Part shown: piece by piece, positions 62,373 through 64,000 of the stretch | How positions within the stretch are numbered: position 1 is the stretch's first letter | How the letters are laid out: each line of letters starts with the position of its first letter | Origin: Hyphomonadaceae bacterium ML37 | GTDB lineage: Bacteria > Pseudomonadota > Alphaproteobacteria > Caulobacterales > Maricaulaceae | Assembly: GCA_027627685.1 (NCBI GenBank) | Contig: CP091241.1 | Span: forward strand, 2,728,396-2,792,395 | Reading direction: 5' to 3' | DNA: 64,000 nt | Position numbers and translations under genes: made by a program | Notes under the pieces: model-generated | Database searches by the model: none | Told to the model about the DNA's origin: nothing | Seen by the model: the letters and a program-made list of their open reading frames with translations, nothing else

Positions 62373-62394
62373 GCCGGGACATGACAATCCCGGC
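62373..62394. promoter_or_regulatory. Dyad upstream of fabA
   Basis: GCCGGGA (62373-62379) and TCCCGGC (62388-62394) form a perfect inverted repeat with an 8-base spacer, 16 bases upstream of the fabA ATG. It could be the operator of a fatty-acid regulator or part of the fabA leader. Confidence 0.4.
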
Positions 62395-62453
62395 GACGGT
62401 CTGCTCTGGCGGCGGGCAGGGCGAGGCCCATGCGCGGCGCGGGACTGATATGA

Positions 62454-63044
62454 TCAGCGGGCCGGCCCGTCGGGCGCTGTCGCGTCGCGGGCGGCCAGCG
62501 CCGCTGGCTCCGGAAGCGAGCGGTAGCACGGGTCCTGCGCGCCCTCAAGCGCGCCACTGGCGCCGGCCTCATCGGCATAGACGCCCCAGAAGGCTCCGGC
62601 CTCAGCCCAGCCGCGCCGCCCGCCAGCGCTCATCCGGCACCAGCCGGCCCGGCATCTTTCAAGGGACAAGATGGCGCCCGGCTCGATGCGCGCGATCAGA
62701 TTGGCGTCCGCGTCGGCCCGGGCGCGCAGATCGGTTCCGATGCGGGCGATCACTGAGCGCCGCCCGGTAAGCAGGGCGTGATGCATCCACACCTGCGCCC
62801 CGTCCGGGTCCTCCACCCGGCGCCAGAGCGGGGTCTCGGCCACGATCAGCACCGGCAGGCCGGCGCGGCGGTAGCGCCACTGCGCAGGATGCTGGAGCGA
62901 CGGGCCGGTGCGCCCGATGGCGTCATCGCCTTTCAGCGTCACGAAGCGCGGCGTCGCCAGCCCGGAAAACGTGTCGCAGTCCTGCGCCAGCGCGGGCACA
63001 GCAAGACTGGCGGCGATGAGGATGGCGAGACCGGTGCGAAGCAT
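62454..63044 (-). CDS. Secreted SH3-like protein
   Basis: The 196-residue protein has a signal peptide (LAILIAASLAVPALAQ) and a bacterial SH3-like domain, with RFVTLKGDDAIGRTGPSLQH, then WRVEDPDGAQVWMHHALLTG-like RRVEDPDGAQVWMHHALLTG and a second part (RIGTDLRARADADANLIARI, EPGAILSLERCRAGWCRMSA). Such periplasmic proteins often modulate peptidoglycan. It lies 97 bases before fabA on the same strand. Confidence 0.82.
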   Translation of the reverse strand: MLRTGLAILIAASLAVPALAQDCDTFSGLATPRFVTLKGDDAIGRTGPSLQHPAQWRYRRAGLPVLIVAETPLWRRVEDPDGAQVWMHHALLTGRRSVIARIGTDLRARADADANLIARIEPGAILSLERCRAGWCRMSAGGRRGWAEAGAFWGVYADEAGASGALEGAQDPCYRSLPEPAALAARDATAPDGPAR

Positions 63045-63159
63045 GGCTCAAAGCTGCGCGCACACGGTGAAGGCCAGGTTAAGGCGCTGAGATACTGGAC
63101 GCCGCCAGGCTTCCCCTTCATGGTTGGAGGACCGCCGATCCTGCCAAGGAGTTCACGTC

Positions 63160-64000
63160 ATGATCCTGCGCGCATTGTCCGCCACCGCCGTCCTGTGCCT
63201 CGCCCCTGCCGCCCTGGCCCAGGATGGCCCGGCAGTGGAGACCACCGATCTGGGACACGGCGTCTACATGCTTTCCACCGGTATGGCGGGCAATGTGGCG
63301 GTTAGCGTCGGCGAGGACGGGGTGTGGATGATCGACACCCAGATGGCGCCCATCGCGCCGGCTCTGGATGAGGCGCAGAAGGCCGTTTCGGACGGCGGCG
63401 AGGTGCGGCTGGTGCTCAACACGCACCTGCATGGCGATCACGTGTTGGGTAATGCCTATTTTGCTGAACGCGGCGCCCTGATCATGGCCCACACCAGCGT
63501 GCGCGCGCGGCTTCAGTCGCCCTCACCCAATGCGGTGACCGGCAGCACGCCCGAGCCGCTGTCCGGTGGCTTCCTGCCTGTGATCGGCATTCCGGGCGAG
63601 AGCGAGATCATTCTGAACGGCCTGACGGCGCGCATCCAATACGCCCCGGACGCCCATACCGACGGCGATCTGTGGGTCCATTTCGTCGAGGCCGACATCA
63701 TCCATGCAGGCGATTTGCTGTTCTCAGGGATGTTTCCCTTCATTGATCTGGACAATGGCGGCGATGTGGACGGCATGATCGCGGGCATGCAGGCCATCGC
63801 CGACGCCGCCGGTCCGGACACGCAAATCATTCCCGGCCATGGCCCGCTATCCACCCGCGCGGACGTGCTGGCGAGCATCGACATGCTCACCGCGGCGCGT
63901 GACGCGGTGGGTGAACTGGCCGCCCAGGGCCTGACCCAGCAAGAGGTGATGGCCGCCGCGCCGCTGGCGCCGTTCCACGAAGAGTGGAACTGGCGCTTCA
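63160..64000 (+). CDS. Metallo-beta-lactamase-fold hydrolase (3' end outside window)
   Basis: The ATG at 63160 follows AAGGAG. A signal peptide (LRALSATAVLCLAPAALAQ) precedes an MBL domain with the zinc motif NTHLHGDHVLGNAYFAE (HxHxDH), the AGDLLFSGMFPFIDLDNGGD segment and the late His in IIPGHGPLSTRAD. This fits periplasmic MBL-fold hydrolases. About 280 codons are visible; the end is beyond the window. The substrate is unknown. Confidence 0.9.
   Translation, partial: MILRALSATAVLCLAPAALAQDGPAVETTDLGHGVYMLSTGMAGNVAVSVGEDGVWMIDTQMAPIAPALDEAQKAVSDGGEVRLVLNTHLHGDHVLGNAYFAERGALIMAHTSVRARLQSPSPNAVTGSTPEPLSGGFLPVIGIPGESEIILNGLTARIQYAPDAHTDGDLWVHFVEADIIHAGDLLFSGMFPFIDLDNGGDVDGMIAGMQAIADAAGPDTQIIPGHGPLSTRADVLASIDMLTAARDAVGELAAQGLTQQEVMAAAPLAPFHEEWNWRF

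Overview
The window is GC-rich DNA from an alphaproteobacterium. The core gene order (rplU-rpmA-obgE-proB-proA-nadD-rsfS-rlmH-envC-like-ctpA, rpmI-rplT, pheST, fabAB) and the prophage type fit the Maricaulales/Hyphomonadaceae (Oceanicaulis, Maricaulis or Glycocaulis-like). The order-level placement is an inference from gene content, not a search result.

Region 1 (1-38.7 kb) is a lambda/GTA-like siphophage prophage. Its late genes lie on the minus strand and read from right to left: small and large terminase, gpW-like joiner, portal, ClpP-like protease, decoration protein, major capsid, head-tail joining protein, DUF6441, tail terminator, tail tube, tail chaperone with a programmed -1 frameshift, tape measure, DUF2460, DUF2163, NlpC/P60, the large host-specificity protein, fibre-like proteins, DUF6127 and an endolysin. 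This packed operon is interrupted at five points by plus-strand cassettes: FitAB-like, a secreted protein, Fic, Xre-RES, and RelE/NadS-like with pRiA4b-ORF3. A sixth cassette, on the same strand, is a flagellin-like protein with a LamG domain. It sits between two copies of the 3' end of the NlpC/P60 gene.

Upstream of the terminase, divergent plus-strand genes (three small genes, DUF3489, AlpA-like) lead to a membrane-anchored ten-repeat TPR protein and an IS5-family element. Beyond are minus-strand early-type genes: a ParB-methyltransferase, an IHF-like protein, DUF6362, an IS3-family element, tcmP and its three-Cys-motif partner DUF5131. The IS3 element has a 3-bp duplication; removing it places tcmP directly before DUF6362. 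A tRNA-Ser(CGA) at 38.7 kb, with its 3' end facing the prophage, is a plausible boundary. No integrase, repressor or replication gene is seen, so they are outside the window or lost.

Region 2 (38.8-58.5 kb, plus strand) is housekeeping: L21 with a helix-hairpin-helix tail, L27, a GNAT, Obg, proline biosynthesis (ProB, ProA), NadD, an EgtD-like methyltransferase, RsfS, RlmH, an EnvC-like factor, CtpA, an ABC-F ATPase, two secreted proteins built from one or four copies of a PPC-like domain, L35, L20, PheS and PheT.

Region 3 (58.8-64 kb) is mostly minus strand: a small membrane protein, a transposase remnant, a DUF4349 lipoprotein, FabB-FabA, an SH3-like secreted protein, then a plus-strand metallo-beta-lactamase-fold protein cut by the window end.
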